62,519 bases of DNA from Jiella pacifica (GCF_010500815.1 NZ_JAAAMG010000027.1:1-62519), one strand, 5' to 3'; positions 35,649 through 45,270 are shown, counted from the stretch's first letter. The notes: generated by a model from the letters alone, not told the origin. Made by a program: numbers and translations.

Positions 35649-36683
35649 TTACTCCTTCGACAAAAAATTCGACACGGGCCGACTGTTCCGTTTGAACGTG
35701 ACCGGACAATCGCCGATCCGATCGTCGATCGAGGCCAGCCAGCGGGCGGCGGCTCCCTCGTTCGGCACATGGGCATCGAGGAAGGCGAGGGTCAGCCGGA
35801 ACACCGCCTGCTTCTGGTCCGGCCGGTGGGGCGTCGGATCGTTCTCGGTCATGCCGCCCAGATAGTGATCGGCGTCGGCGAAGATCGCCAGATACTTGTC
35901 GCCGGGCGGCGCCAGTTCGAACGGCTCGGTCTTCCAGACCCAGTCCTGGCCTCTCGATCCCTCGTCTTTCGTCCCCGTCACGATGAGGGCCGGCCGGCTC
36001 ATCCGGTTCCACGAACCATCGCGCAGCCCCTGTTGACCACGCCCCGGGACGCTCAGGAGAACCGCCGCCTTGAACCGCTCGTCGGCGAAATCGCAAAGGC
36101 CGTCTCCCGGAACGTCGATCTCGACACCGGCAAGGATCTGCGCGGTGTAGGCGCCGAAGGAATGGCCTGCGATCACGCCCGGCATCGGCCGGATCGGCCT
36201 GCCGCAGGTGCGATCTACGATGGTGTCGAGATCCGCCATGACGGCGCGCACCATCCGGATCCGTTCGAGCCAGTAGAACGGCGTGTGCAGGATCTCGTAA
36301 AGCCGGGCGCGCAGGGCCGGGATGGTCGTCCACCGAAGAAGGTCGGGATCGCCGGCTGCGTAGCCGAGCCCGGGCTCCGCGGTTGCGACTGCGCCGATCC
36401 AGTCGGGAAACGTCGGGTGGATCACGAGGTAGCCGTGTGCCGCCAGGAACGCGGAGAGTTCGCCATAGTCGTTTCCGCCTGCGCCGAGCCCGTGGCAGAA
36501 GACGACATAGGCCTTCGGCGCCGTGTCCTGCGGCCAGCGACAGGTGACGGCGACTGGAGCGCACTTGGGCCCGGCGTCGACGCTGAGGTGGGACGTCGCG
36601 ACTTCGGACGCCTTGCCGGGCCAGGGATCCAAAGCGTCTCCCGGTTCCAGGGCGTCGTCGTCGGCGATGGGTGCTGGGCTCAT
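35649..36683 (-). CDS. Alpha/beta hydrolase (dienelactone hydrolase/PAF-AH-like)
   Basis: The 344-residue cytosolic protein (no signal peptide) has the alpha/beta hydrolase core: oxyanion region 'VVFCHGLGAGGNDYGELSAFLAAHGYLVIHPTF', nucleophile elbow GHSFG, Asp in 'LIVTGTKDEG' and His in 'FADADHYLGG'. It is similar in layout to the Chlorophyllase/PAF-acetylhydrolase group. Its start overlaps the stop of the CoA-transferase gene by 4 bp, so it is part of the tctBAC operon. It could hydrolyse an ester or a CoA thioester of the same pathway; the substrate is not known. Confidence 0.8.
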   Translation of the reverse strand: MSPAPIADDDALEPGDALDPWPGKASEVATSHLSVDAGPKCAPVAVTCRWPQDTAPKAYVVFCHGLGAGGNDYGELSAFLAAHGYLVIHPTFPDWIGAVATAEPGLGYAAGDPDLLRWTTIPALRARLYEILHTPFYWLERIRMVRAVMADLDTIVDRTCGRPIRPMPGVIAGHSFGAYTAQILAGVEIDVPGDGLCDFADERFKAAVLLSVPGRGQQGLRDGSWNRMSRPALIVTGTKDEGSRGQDWVWKTEPFELAPPGDKYLAIFADADHYLGGMTENDPTPHRPDQKQAVFRLTLAFLDAHVPNEGAAARWLASIDDRIGDCPVTFKRNSRPVSNFLSKE

Positions 36684-37882
36684 ATTGCGCCGCCCTTCCG
36701 CAGCCGTTCGACCTCGGCGCCATCGATGCCGAGGGCCCGCAGCACGCGCTCGGTATCGGCACCGAGAGCCGGTGGCAGCGATCGGGGCGCCACGGCTTCG
36801 CCATTGGCCCGGAAGCTGAGGGACGGAACGTGGATCGCCCTGTCATGGCCTTCGAGATGCATCTCCGAGAGGAGGCCTCGCGCTGCGATCTGCGGTTCCG
36901 CCAGTGTCTCGTCCAGCGAACGGGCCCGTGCCGCGGGCACGTCGGCTTGGGCCAGCACCGCCTCCCATTCGTCCGCCGTGCGCGTGAGGAACGTCTCGTC
37001 GAGCGTCCGGCGCAGGTCCCGGCCGTTCTCTCTGCGCACTTCCGGCGTGTCCCAGCGCGGGTCGTCGAGGATGTCCTCTCTGCCGATCACGCTGCATAGT
37101 TTGCGGAATTGCGGCTCGTTGTTGGCGGCGAGCATCAGGAGGCCGGAAGCGGTCTCGAAGGCGCCCGAGGAGGGACTGGCGCTCCAGGCCTCGTTGCCGT
37201 TCTGCACCGGCTTCCAGTCGGCGGACTTTTGCTGGGTCATCAGCGAGGCCATCAGCATCAGCGCCGTATCGAGCATCGCGACGTCGACGTTGACGGCCTT
37301 GCCGGTGCGCCGGACCTCGATGAGGGCGGCCATGACCGCCATGGCGGCGTTCATGCCGGTGGCGAAATCGACGTAGGGAGCGCCGACCTTGGTCGGTCCG
37401 TCGCCGAGCTTTCCGGTGGTGAGCATTATCCCGCACATGCCCTGAATCACGTGGTCATAGGCCGGACGGGGGCTCAACGGCCCGTTCTGGCCGTAGGCGG
37501 AAATCGAGCAGTAGACGATGTCGTTCTTGATCTTACGGACGGCGTCGAAGCCGAGCCCCAGCCTCTCAGCGACACCGGGCTTGAAGTTCTCGACGAAGAC
37601 GTTTGCACCGGAAATGAGCTTGCGGGCGATCTCCAGGCCGTCGGGGGTCTTGAGATTGATCGTCACCGATTTCTTGGCGGCGTTCTGGGTCCAGAATCCA
37701 AGCCCCATCCGGCGATCGCCGAGTTCGGGAAGAGGGCCGACCCGCCGCGTCCAGTCGCCTTCGCCGGGCTTCTCAATCTTGATGACCTCGGCGCCCATCA
37801 TGCCCATCAGATAGGTGGCATAGGGGCCGGCCAGCACCTGGCTCAGATCGATCACCCGGACGCCTTCGAGGGGCTGAAACAT
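36680..37882 (-). CDS. CaiB/BaiF family (class III) CoA-transferase
   Basis: The 400-residue enzyme starts 'MFQPLEGVRVIDLSQVLAGPYATYLMGMMGAEVIKIEKPG', the class III CoA-transferase entry, with 'AKKSVTINLKTPDG' and the catalytic Asp in 'PAYDHVIQGMCGIM'. Members move CoA between acids such as succinyl-CoA and a carboxylate. Here it lies directly after the TctC/A/B transporter and probably activates the imported acid to its CoA ester, feeding the thiolase, SDR and MaoC-type enzymes encoded at 45.3-47.8 kb. A 4-bp overlap couples it to the hydrolase gene. Confidence 0.85.
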   Translation of the reverse strand: MFQPLEGVRVIDLSQVLAGPYATYLMGMMGAEVIKIEKPGEGDWTRRVGPLPELGDRRMGLGFWTQNAAKKSVTINLKTPDGLEIARKLISGANVFVENFKPGVAERLGLGFDAVRKIKNDIVYCSISAYGQNGPLSPRPAYDHVIQGMCGIMLTTGKLGDGPTKVGAPYVDFATGMNAAMAVMAALIEVRRTGKAVNVDVAMLDTALMLMASLMTQQKSADWKPVQNGNEAWSASPSSGAFETASGLLMLAANNEPQFRKLCSVIGREDILDDPRWDTPEVRRENGRDLRRTLDETFLTRTADEWEAVLAQADVPAARARSLDETLAEPQIAARGLLSEMHLEGHDRAIHVPSLSFRANGEAVAPRSLPPALGADTERVLRALGIDGAEVERLRKGGAI

Positions 37883-37947
37883 CGCTCGTCTTTCGTCTTT
37901 TCAGGAGGGTCGACCGCGAGACCCGAGAGGTCCCGCAGCATGCGGGG

Positions 37948-38919
37948 CTATTTCGCGACGACGCCCGCGGCTTCCACGATCGCCTTGTTCTTGGCGGTGC
38001 TGTCGATCATCTCCTTCGTCGCCGCGGCGGCGTCGAGATACTGGATCGGGATGTCCGCCGCGTCGGTGACCTTCTTGAAGTTGGGATCGCCCGCGCAGGC
38101 CTTCAGCGCTGCCGTAAGCTTGTCGATCACCGCCTGGGGCGTGCCCTTGGGAAGCATCAGCGTGGTGCGCGTGTCCATGCCGAGGGGGTAGCCCTGTTCC
38201 TCGATCGTCGGAACGTCCGGCGCCGAGGGATGGCGGAAGGTGGTCGTCGCCGCGATGGTCTTGAGCTGATCGGGATAGCGGTAGTGAATGCCGCCGGAAT
38301 AGGCCACCATCACCTGTCCGCCGAGCAGCGCGTTGATCATCTCGGAGCCGGACTGGACCGGTACGATGTTCACCTTGATGCCGGTCTTCTTCACGATCTC
38401 GTTGATGTAGAGCCGTGCCTCGGGGGCGAGGGCGGCGGCGCTCGAGCCCGGGTTCTTCTCGGCCCATGCGACATAGCCGGCGATGTCGTCGAAGGGCGCG
38501 TCCTTGGGCGCCGCTATGGCGAGTTGGAACGCCGTGATCATGCCGGCATAGTCGAATTCGTCCGGCGCGAAATAGGCGTTCTTCATCAGGAAGGGCGCGA
38601 GGTTGATCATCGCGTTCGAATTGAACAGGACGGTATAGCCGTCGGGCGCCGCCCGCTTGAGTTCGCGCGCCGCAACGGCGCCGCCGACGCCGGGCTTGTT
38701 GACGACATTGACCGGCTGCCCGAGCTTGTCGGACATCACATGGGCCGTGGCTCTGGCCACGAGGTCCGTCTGTCCGCCGGCCCCGTAGCCGACCAACATG
38801 GTGATCGGCCGGGTGGGGTAGTCCGCCTCGGCCAGGGCGTCGGACGCCGCCAGGCCGGCACAGCCCATGGCCAGTGCCAGCGTTGCGGCGAGCACGGAAC
38901 GTCGGTCGAAATGCGTCAT
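37948..38919 (-). CDS. tctC: TctC-type solute-binding protein
   Basis: The 323-residue protein has a signal peptide (MTHFDRRSVLAATLALAMGCAGLAASDALA) and the Bug/TctC fold: 'YPTRPITMLVGYGAGGQTDLVAR', 'VNVVNKPGVGGAVAARELKRAAPDGYT' and 'LMLPKGTPQAVIDKL'. It binds carboxylates for the TctA/TctB carrier. The ATG is fixed by the frame and the ribosome binding site GGGAGGAT. Unlike most orphan TctC proteins, it has its own TctA and TctB next to it. A hairpin CCCGCA/TGCGGG at 37932-37946 lies just after its stop, in the gap to the CoA-transferase gene. Confidence 0.87.
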   Translation of the reverse strand: MTHFDRRSVLAATLALAMGCAGLAASDALAEADYPTRPITMLVGYGAGGQTDLVARATAHVMSDKLGQPVNVVNKPGVGGAVAARELKRAAPDGYTVLFNSNAMINLAPFLMKNAYFAPDEFDYAGMITAFQLAIAAPKDAPFDDIAGYVAWAEKNPGSSAAALAPEARLYINEIVKKTGIKVNIVPVQSGSEMINALLGGQVMVAYSGGIHYRYPDQLKTIAATTTFRHPSAPDVPTIEEQGYPLGMDTRTTLMLPKGTPQAVIDKLTAALKACAGDPNFKKVTDAADIPIQYLDAAAATKEMIDSTAKNKAIVEAAGVVAK

Positions 38920-38930
38920 GTCGATCCTCC

Positions 38931-40487
38931 CTATTGTTTTTCGTTCGTTTGCCCGGAAGCGGGACCCACGGCCTGAGGCAGCGCCTCCGCGCTTGCCTGT
39001 GTGATCCCGCCACCACCGCTGCGGCCGAGCCACAGCACGGTCACCACCGTCAAAACGATGAAGACGACGGCGATCGGGTGGTGGATGAGATTGTCCGCGC
39101 GGTGGTCGAGAAGCTGCAGCGACTGGCGGAACGTCAGTTCGAGCTTCGGCCCGATGACGAAACCGATCAGGAACGTGACGAAGGAGAAGTCGAGCTTGCG
39201 GGCGAAGAAGCCGATCACGGTGAAGGCGAGCATCACATAGATCGAGAATACGCTGCTCGTTTCCATATAGGCGCCCACCGAGCAGAGGAGCAGCACGGCG
39301 GGAATGATGTGGCGCAGCGGCACCTTGATGATCAGGGCGAACAGGCTCTGACCGAAATAGCCGATCGCCAGCATGATGAAACTCGCGCAGATCATCGAGG
39401 CGTAGACGTCCGCCACCAGTCGCGGCTGCTGCTGGAACATCAAGGGGCCGGGCGTCAGCCCGTGCAGGATGAAGGCCGCAATCAGGATTGCGGCGATGAC
39501 GCTGCCGGGGATGCCGAGCGCGAACAGGGGAACCAGGCTGGAGGGGACGACGGCGTTGTCGGCGCTTTCGGCCGCCGCGACACCCTCGATCATGCCGGTC
39601 CCGTATTTCTCCGGCGTCTTCGACGCCTTCTTGGTCGCGCCGTAGGAGAGGAACGAGCCGACGCTGGCGCCGAGGCCGGGCAGGATGCCGACGATCGACC
39701 CGATCAGCGTGCCTCTGAGGATCACCGGGATGCACCGGCGCCATTCGGCGCCCGTGACGATGCGATCCTCCCGCTCCGCGCCGTCGACGATCTGCGAGGA
39801 TTCGTGATCGAGCGCCGCGATATTGCCGGCCTGGATGATCATTTCGGCGACGGCGAGCATGCCGATCGCCAGGGGCACCAGGGAAAGACCATCGTCGAGC
39901 TCGAGGACGCCGAAGGTCAGCCGGGTCACGAATGTCTCGGTTTCCAGTCCGACGGTTGCGAAGAACACGCCGAAGGCCGCCGCGATCATGCCCTTGATCA
40001 TCGAATTGCCGGACAGGCCGCCGATGAAAGTCAGCGAGAACAAGAGGATCGCGCAGAGCTCGACCGGACCGATCAGCAGCGCGTAGCGCGCCAGCGGCGC
40101 GGCAAGCCCGATCAGCACCAGCGTCGACAACAGATCCCCGATGACGGATGCATAAAGGCCCATCTTGAGCGCCTTCTGCGCCTTGCCCTGCCGCGCCAGC
40201 GGGTAGCCGTCGAGGGCCGTCGGCGCCGAGGAAGGCTCGCCCGGGGTGTTGAGGAGGATCGCGGAGACGGCGCTGCCCGCGCCGCTCCCCTTGGCGATGC
40301 CGATGAGCATGCCGAGGGCGGCGGCCGGTTCGAGATAGAAGGTGAGGGGAATGGCGACGGCGACGCCGGTCGCCTTGCCCAGCCCCGGCAGGGCGCCCAG
40401 AACGTAGCCGAGCGTCACCCCGACCGTCACCCAGAACAGCGTCGTCGGATTGAGGACGTCCTGAAACCCGATGATCAAATAGTCCAT
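38931..40487 (-). CDS. tctA: TctA-type large permease subunit
   Basis: The 518-residue inner-membrane protein has the TctA start (MDYLIIGFQDVLNPTTLFWVTVGVTLGYVLGALPGLGKATGVAVAIPLTFYLEPAAALGMLIGI), including the repeated GLG motif and 'ILLNTPGEPSSAPTALDGYPLA', all typical. About 11-12 hydrophobic helices. It is the transport channel of the tripartite tricarboxylate transporter with TctB and TctC. A second GLG repeat, 'GILPGLGASVGSFLSYG', is present. Starts 7 bases after the tctB stop. Confidence 0.87.
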   Translation of the reverse strand: MDYLIIGFQDVLNPTTLFWVTVGVTLGYVLGALPGLGKATGVAVAIPLTFYLEPAAALGMLIGIAKGSGAGSAVSAILLNTPGEPSSAPTALDGYPLARQGKAQKALKMGLYASVIGDLLSTLVLIGLAAPLARYALLIGPVELCAILLFSLTFIGGLSGNSMIKGMIAAAFGVFFATVGLETETFVTRLTFGVLELDDGLSLVPLAIGMLAVAEMIIQAGNIAALDHESSQIVDGAEREDRIVTGAEWRRCIPVILRGTLIGSIVGILPGLGASVGSFLSYGATKKASKTPEKYGTGMIEGVAAAESADNAVVPSSLVPLFALGIPGSVIAAILIAAFILHGLTPGPLMFQQQPRLVADVYASMICASFIMLAIGYFGQSLFALIIKVPLRHIIPAVLLLCSVGAYMETSSVFSIYVMLAFTVIGFFARKLDFSFVTFLIGFVIGPKLELTFRQSLQLLDHRADNLIHHPIAVVFIVLTVVTVLWLGRSGGGGITQASAEALPQAVGPASGQTNEKQ

Positions 40488-40494
40488 GACGCCC

Positions 40495-40947
40495 TCATAG
40501 GATCGCGGTCCCGAGCAGCTTGTAGAACAGGAACCAGATGGCCAGCAGGAAGGCCGCCGGCATGAGGAGCAGAAGCAGGGGGCTGCGCTCGCCGAGCAGC
40601 AGCTGCGAAACGCCGACGAGGGCGAGGCCTGCCGCGAGCGGCGAGATCCAGAGATAAAGTCCGAGCGCCACGGCGAAGAGGCCGAGGAATTTCGCCAAAG
40701 CGAAGAGCTCGCCGCGCGAAATCGGCGAGGGCTCGGCAGGCGCCTCCTTTTCCCCCTGGCGACGCAGATTCGTCAGGACGAGCAGAACGGAGAGGCCGGT
40801 GATGACGATCATCATCAGCCGCGGCACCAGGCTCGGGGACATCATGCCCTCCGGCCCGTCCCCGATCTGCCACGGAATAACGGCGACCAGCATGATCAGG
40901 CCGAACAGGGCCAGAATCCCGCCAGAGATGACGTCGGCGCGCCTCAT
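40495..40947 (-). CDS. tctB: TctB-type small permease subunit
   Basis: The 150-residue membrane protein has four hydrophobic segments in the usual TctB order, beginning 'MRRADVISGGILALFGLIMLV' and 'MMSPSLVPRLMMIVITGLSVLLVL'. ATG at 40945-40947 with GGAGGA seven bases upstream. It is the small partner of TctA. The first gene of the minus-strand operon, it diverges from the LysR gene with a 124-base gap that carries the inverted repeat at 41041-41067. Confidence 0.83.
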   Translation of the reverse strand: MRRADVISGGILALFGLIMLVAVIPWQIGDGPEGMMSPSLVPRLMMIVITGLSVLLVLTNLRRQGEKEAPAEPSPISRGELFALAKFLGLFAVALGLYLWISPLAAGLALVGVSQLLLGERSPLLLLLMPAAFLLAIWFLFYKLLGTAIL

Positions 40948-41040
40948 GAAATCCTCCCGGCGCGGCGGTTCTCGTGATCTTGTGTCCGATGACCGCGCCC
41001 CTCCCAAGACCTATCTCCGAAAGGGCCAAAAGAAAAAGTC

Positions 41041-41067
41041 GAAACTTTCTTGAATATGATAAGTTTC
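41041..41067. promoter_or_regulatory. Inverted repeat at the LysR start, candidate LysR binding site
   Basis: GAAACTT (41041-41047) and AAGTTTC (41061-41067) form a perfect 7-bp inverted repeat spaced by 13 AT-rich bases, four bases upstream of the LysR ATG (41072). This layout fits a LysR recognition site and would allow autoregulation and control of the divergent tctB operon. The right half AAGTTTC recurs in front of the TRAP operon at 42089-42095. Confidence 0.55.
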
Positions 41068-41071
41068 CGCT

Positions 41072-42040
41072 ATGCCTCTCTTGCCCCATCGCCTCGACGG
41101 ATTGCGTCTGCGCCACCTTCGGCTCCTGGAACTCATCGACGAGCATCGCTCGCTGAGGGCCGTCGGCGCGATCCTCAATCGGACCCAGCCGGCGGTCTCT
41201 CAGATGGTGAAAGACCTGGAATATGCATTCGGCGCGACGCTGGTGCAGCGTTCCGTGCGCGGCGTGACGCTCAGTCCTGCCGGAAAGCTCGCGCTGCAGC
41301 GTGCGCGCTCGGGGCTGGCGTCGCTCGACCATCTCGTCGCCGAGCTCGGTGCGGACCAGTCGCCGATCCTCAGGGTCGGCACCAACCCTGCTCTGGTCTT
41401 TCGCATGTGGCCGACCGCCATGCGCCTCCTTGAAACCGGGACCGACCGTGTCCGGATGAGACTTCGCACCGGCATCGTCGGGGACATGCTGCAATCGCTG
41501 TGGGACGGCGAGCTGGATTGCTATGTCGGCCGGGTTGATTGGGACCAGATGCCGCCGGAAATGGTCCGCGTGCTGCGGCACGATCCGCTGATCCAGACCG
41601 ACCTCGTCCTCGCCTGTTCTCTCAGCCACCCGCTGGCGGGGCGCAAGGACATCGCCATCCGCGAGCTGGCGGACTGGCAATGGGTCCTGCCGCCGGCCGA
41701 TTCCAACAACCGGATCGCGCTCGAGGCGGAATTCCGCAATCACGGCGTCCTTGTTCCCGCGCCGATGATGGAGATCTCGGCCGACCTCGCCGGCATGATG
41801 ATCCTGGCGCGGGAGCTGGAACTCCTGACCTGTATCCCGCGCTCCGTCCTCGACAGTCACATCGCTGCCGGTCAGCTGTGCGCGCTCGACGTCCCCGCGC
41901 TGACCTTTCCGCCGATCCAGATCGGCTTCATGACGCTCGCCGAGCACGAGGACATGGCGTCGGTGCAGATCCTGCGGCGCGTCCTGACGGCGGCGGCTCA
42001 GGAGATGAATACCCCGCCGGCCCCGTCTGCAGCGGACTGA
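41072..42040 (+). CDS. LysR-family transcriptional regulator
   Basis: The 322-residue protein has the LysR winged helix-turn-helix (LRLLELIDEHRSLRAVGAILNRTQPAVSQMVKDLEYAFGATLVQRSVRGVTLSPAG) at residues about 14-70 and a C-terminal effector domain ('ILRVGTNPALVFRMW', 'LACSLSHPLAGR', 'GMMILARELELLTCIPRS'). It lies between the tct operon (divergent) and the TRAP operon (co-directional) and probably controls both in response to the imported acid. The ATG at 41072 has a poor ribosome binding site; the AT-rich inverted repeat overlaps its leader. Confidence 0.86.
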   Translation: MPLLPHRLDGLRLRHLRLLELIDEHRSLRAVGAILNRTQPAVSQMVKDLEYAFGATLVQRSVRGVTLSPAGKLALQRARSGLASLDHLVAELGADQSPILRVGTNPALVFRMWPTAMRLLETGTDRVRMRLRTGIVGDMLQSLWDGELDCYVGRVDWDQMPPEMVRVLRHDPLIQTDLVLACSLSHPLAGRKDIAIRELADWQWVLPPADSNNRIALEAEFRNHGVLVPAPMMEISADLAGMMILARELELLTCIPRSVLDSHIAAGQLCALDVPALTFPPIQIGFMTLAEHEDMASVQILRRVLTAAAQEMNTPPAPSAAD

Positions 42041-42064
42041 GCGACCGGCCTTGCCGGAAGCGAT

Positions 42065-42095
42065 CAGATTTTTCTATCGCATTGAAGGAAGTTTC
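42065..42095 (+). promoter_or_regulatory. Possible LysR half-site region before the TRAP operon
   Basis: The sequence around 42065-42095 (CAGATTTTTCTATCGC followed by ATTGAAGGAAGTTTC) is AT-rich and contains AAGTTTC at 42089-42095, the same half-site as in the inverted repeat before the LysR gene. The left arm is not conserved. It lies 115-145 bases before the dctP ATG. Confidence 0.3.
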
Positions 42096-42209
42096 GATTT
42101 TTTCTTTTTGCCGTTGCGGGTCTACGAATTGGGCCGGACGCGGGCGCCCGAAGAGCGCCGTCCTGTCGGCCGTGGGATCGGCTGCCGGCATCTCAGGGAG
42201 GAAACCGAA

Positions 42210-43226
42210 ATGCGGAATTTGCTGTTGGCCGGGGCCGTCGCGCTCGCCGGCCTGATCGGCTCGCCGGCGACGCAGGCATCGGCTGAGGACGCGCTGGAAC
42301 TGAAGATGCAGTTCGCCTCGCCGGATGGAACGTCTTGGAACGACATGGACCGCCGCTTCGCCGCCCAGCTCGAGGCGATCACCGGAGGCCGCGCGAAAGT
42401 GGAGTTCTTCCCGCCGAACTCGGTCACGCCGTTCAAGGACTGGCTGCAGGCGACGGGCGCGGGGCTGCTCGACATCGGCTTCGTCTGGCATCCCATCCTA
42501 CCCGGCAAGTTTCCGCAGATGGAACTCCTCAGCCTGCCGGGCCTGGCGAAGAACCAGACGATCGCCAGCACCGTCTATTGGCGCCTGCGGGAGAAATATC
42601 CGGAACTAGGCGAGCTCTTTTCGCCTCAGGACAATGTGGTGGAACTCGCGACCTTCGTCGCGATGGGATCCCATCTCCACACGCGTGAGCCGATCAAAAC
42701 GCTCGGCGACCTCAAGGGCAAGGTGTTCGGGGCGCAGGATCCCGCCGGCGTGAAGGTTCTCGAGGAACTCGGCGCGAGCGCTTCGGTGATGGTCGGCTCG
42801 GACGCCTATCTCGCCATGCAGCGGGGTTCGATCGACGGGGTCCTGTCGGCCTGGGGTTGGGTCAACAACTTCAAGCTCAACGAGGTCTCGACCTACCACA
42901 CGCTCCTCAATCTCAATCCGGGCACCTATTCGACGGTGATGAACAAGGACACCTACGACAAGCTGACCGCGGAGGAGAAGGCGCGGCTCGCCGACCTGAC
43001 ACCGCTCTACTTCTTCTACAACACCACCGACAGCGCGGCGGCCGCGACGGCGGACATTCCGCCTGAAAACATCATCACGCTGAGCGACGAGGACCAGGCG
43101 GAACTGGCGGCGAAAATGCGTCCGCAATGGGATGAATGGGTCGCCAAGGCCGATGCGAAGGGGTGGCCCGGGAAGGACATCCTCAACGAGGCGGTTCGCC
43201 TGATGGCGTTGTACGAGCGGAACTGA
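42210..43226 (+). CDS. dctP: TRAP transporter solute-binding protein (DctP family)
   Basis: The 338-residue protein has a signal peptide (MRNLLLAGAVALAGLIGSPATQASA) and the DctP fold: 'LELKMQFASPDGTSWNDMDRRFAAQLEAITGGRAKVEFFPPNSVTPFKDWLQATGAGLLDIGFVW', 'GSHLHTREPIKTLGDLKGKVFGAQDPAGVKVLEELGASASVM' and 'DAYLAMQRGSIDGVLSAWGWVNNFKLNEVSTYHT'. It binds a carboxylate in the periplasm. GGGAGGAAA precedes the ATG. It feeds the fused DctQM permease encoded next. Confidence 0.87.
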   Translation: MRNLLLAGAVALAGLIGSPATQASAEDALELKMQFASPDGTSWNDMDRRFAAQLEAITGGRAKVEFFPPNSVTPFKDWLQATGAGLLDIGFVWHPILPGKFPQMELLSLPGLAKNQTIASTVYWRLREKYPELGELFSPQDNVVELATFVAMGSHLHTREPIKTLGDLKGKVFGAQDPAGVKVLEELGASASVMVGSDAYLAMQRGSIDGVLSAWGWVNNFKLNEVSTYHTLLNLNPGTYSTVMNKDTYDKLTAEEKARLADLTPLYFFYNTTDSAAAATADIPPENIITLSDEDQAELAAKMRPQWDEWVAKADAKGWPGKDILNEAVRLMALYERN

Positions 43227-43256
43227 CGGGCAAAAGCCGCCAGCCGCGGAACGGGC

Positions 43257-45215
43257 GTGAAAGGGAACGGGGTGACGCACGCAATGCCTGCCGCGGCGGT
43301 CAACGAGCGGATATCCGACTGGCTCGATGCCGCCGGCAAGATGTTGGTGCACGCCCTGCGATGGCCAGGCAAGGTCGCTGTCGCCCTCGGCGGTGTGGCG
43401 ATCGTCGCGCTGATGGGGCTGACGGTCGCCGACGTCGTGCTGCGCAACCTCTTCTCTGTCGTTGTTCCGGGCAGTCTCGAACTGACCGGTCTCCTGACCA
43501 TCCCCGTGGTGCTCGCGGCGGTCGGCGTCGTCGAGATCGAGCGCAACCACGTCAAGGTCGATCTTCTCCTGAATGCGATGCCCGACTATCTGCGCGCGCC
43601 GACCGTCGTCGGCGGTCTGCTGCTGGCGCTGACGACGATGCTGGTCACCGCGTACCAGATGTCCGAGCAGGTCCTCTACCTTCAGGGCAACGCCATCGTG
43701 ACCGGTGTACTCGGCCTGCCGGAATGGCCGTTCATCGCCGCGGCGGCAATCTTCGTCTTCCTGTTTTCTCTCGCCTTGCTGGCGAACCTCATGGTCGCAG
43801 TGGGCACGGTCGCCCGGCAGGCGGATGTCCGGGCTCTCGCCTGGCTCGTCGTCTGGGTCGCTGTGGTCGCCGTCATCCTCGTTCTATGTTTCGAGCCCGA
43901 TCTCCTGCCCTTCGAGCTTTCGCGCAGTGCGAAAGGCGTCGCCGCGATCACGCTTTGCTTCGTTCTTATCTTCCTCGGCGTACAGGTGGCCGTCGCGATG
44001 GCGCTGACCGGACTTCTCGGCATCAGCCTGCTGATATCGACGGGTGCGAGCCTTACCAGCCTCGGTACGACGACCATCGACGTCGTCAGCGACGAGACAT
44101 GGAGCGTCGTGCCGCTCTTCACCTGGATGGGGCTGATCGTCGTCGCATCGGGCTTTGCCGCCGAACTCTACCGCTCGGCCTATCGCTGGGTCGGCCATCT
44201 TCCGGGGGGACTAGCCTCGGCGAGCACCATCGCCTGCGCGGGCCTCTCCTCGATCGTCGGCGACACGCTGTCCGGTGTCTATACGATGGGCTCCATCGCC
44301 CTGCCGGAAATGCGCGCCTATCGCTACGACATGAAGCTCGCCACGGCCTCCGTGGCCTGTGCGGCGACGATCGGCGTGATGATCCCGCCGAGCCTTGCCT
44401 TCATCGTCTACGGGATGATCACCGAGGTCTCGATCGGCAAGCTCTTCATGGCCGGCGTCCTGCCGGGCATCCTCTTCGCCGTCATTCTGATCTGCCTCAT
44501 CACGCTGCGCGCCACGCTGAATCCGGAACTTGCGCCCCGCGGCGAGCGGAGCAGCTGGCGCGAGCGGTTCAAATCCAGCACCGGCACATGGCCGATCCTT
44601 CTCCTCATGCTGCTCGTTCTCGGCGGCATCTATTCGGGAGCCGTGACGCCGAACGAGGCGGCGGGCGTCGGCGTCTTCGGGGCCATCGTGATCGCGCTGG
44701 CGATGCGCCGGATCGATGCGCAGAAGCTTGCCGAGACCATCACCGCCACCCTGCGGCTGACGGCAGGCATCATCATCATCTTCATGTTCGCGGCCGCCTT
44801 CAGCCGTTTCATCGCGCTGAGCGGACTGACCCAGCAGCTTGCGACGCTGGTGGTCGGGCTCGATCTCGGGCGATACGAGATTATCGCGGCGATCCTCCTC
44901 TTCTACGTCGTTATCGGCATGTTCATGAACGCGCTGCCGGCGCTCGTCCTCACCGTGCCGATCTTCTTTCCCATCGCGATGAATGCCGGCTTCGACCCGG
45001 TCTGGTTCGGCGTTCTCGTCGTCATCATGGTCGAGCTGGGGGTCGTGACCCCGCCGATCGGCGTCAACGTCTTTGCGATCGCCACCATCGCCAAGGACGT
45101 TCCGATGTACGACATCTTCCGGGGTGTCCTGCCGTTCTGGCTTGCCTATGTCCTTTTGATCGTTCTTATCGTGATCTTCCCCGAGATCAGTCTCTGGCTC
45201 CCCTCGCTGATGTAG
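43257..45215 (+). CDS. TRAP transporter fused DctQ-DctM permease
   Basis: The 652-residue protein joins a DctQ-like part of four helices (residues about 40-200; 'VVVPGSLELTGLLTIPVVLAAVGVVEIERNHVKVD') to a complete DctM of 12 or so helices (from about 210; 'FLGVQVAVAMALTGLLGISLL', 'LFTWMGLIVVASGFAAELYRSA', 'CAATIGVMIPPSLAFIVYGM'). Fused QM permeases occur in many TRAP systems. It exchanges Na+ for the organic acid bound by DctP. The start could also be an ATG at 43284 because the GTG at 43257 has no strong ribosome binding site. Confidence 0.86.
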   Translation: MKGNGVTHAMPAAAVNERISDWLDAAGKMLVHALRWPGKVAVALGGVAIVALMGLTVADVVLRNLFSVVVPGSLELTGLLTIPVVLAAVGVVEIERNHVKVDLLLNAMPDYLRAPTVVGGLLLALTTMLVTAYQMSEQVLYLQGNAIVTGVLGLPEWPFIAAAAIFVFLFSLALLANLMVAVGTVARQADVRALAWLVVWVAVVAVILVLCFEPDLLPFELSRSAKGVAAITLCFVLIFLGVQVAVAMALTGLLGISLLISTGASLTSLGTTTIDVVSDETWSVVPLFTWMGLIVVASGFAAELYRSAYRWVGHLPGGLASASTIACAGLSSIVGDTLSGVYTMGSIALPEMRAYRYDMKLATASVACAATIGVMIPPSLAFIVYGMITEVSIGKLFMAGVLPGILFAVILICLITLRATLNPELAPRGERSSWRERFKSSTGTWPILLLMLLVLGGIYSGAVTPNEAAGVGVFGAIVIALAMRRIDAQKLAETITATLRLTAGIIIIFMFAAAFSRFIALSGLTQQLATLVVGLDLGRYEIIAAILLFYVVIGMFMNALPALVLTVPIFFPIAMNAGFDPVWFGVLVVIMVELGVVTPPIGVNVFAIATIAKDVPMYDIFRGVLPFWLAYVLLIVLIVIFPEISLWLPSLM

Positions 45216-45270
45216 GCGGGCCGGCGAACGATCGTCTCAAATCCCAGACAATCCCAAAAGGAGTTTCGGT

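Noticed and set aside
42051-42210. A longer dctP protein starting from the TTG at 42051
   Set aside because: The added 53 residues are unlike a signal peptide, while the ATG at 42210 has a good ribosome binding site and a clear signal peptide.
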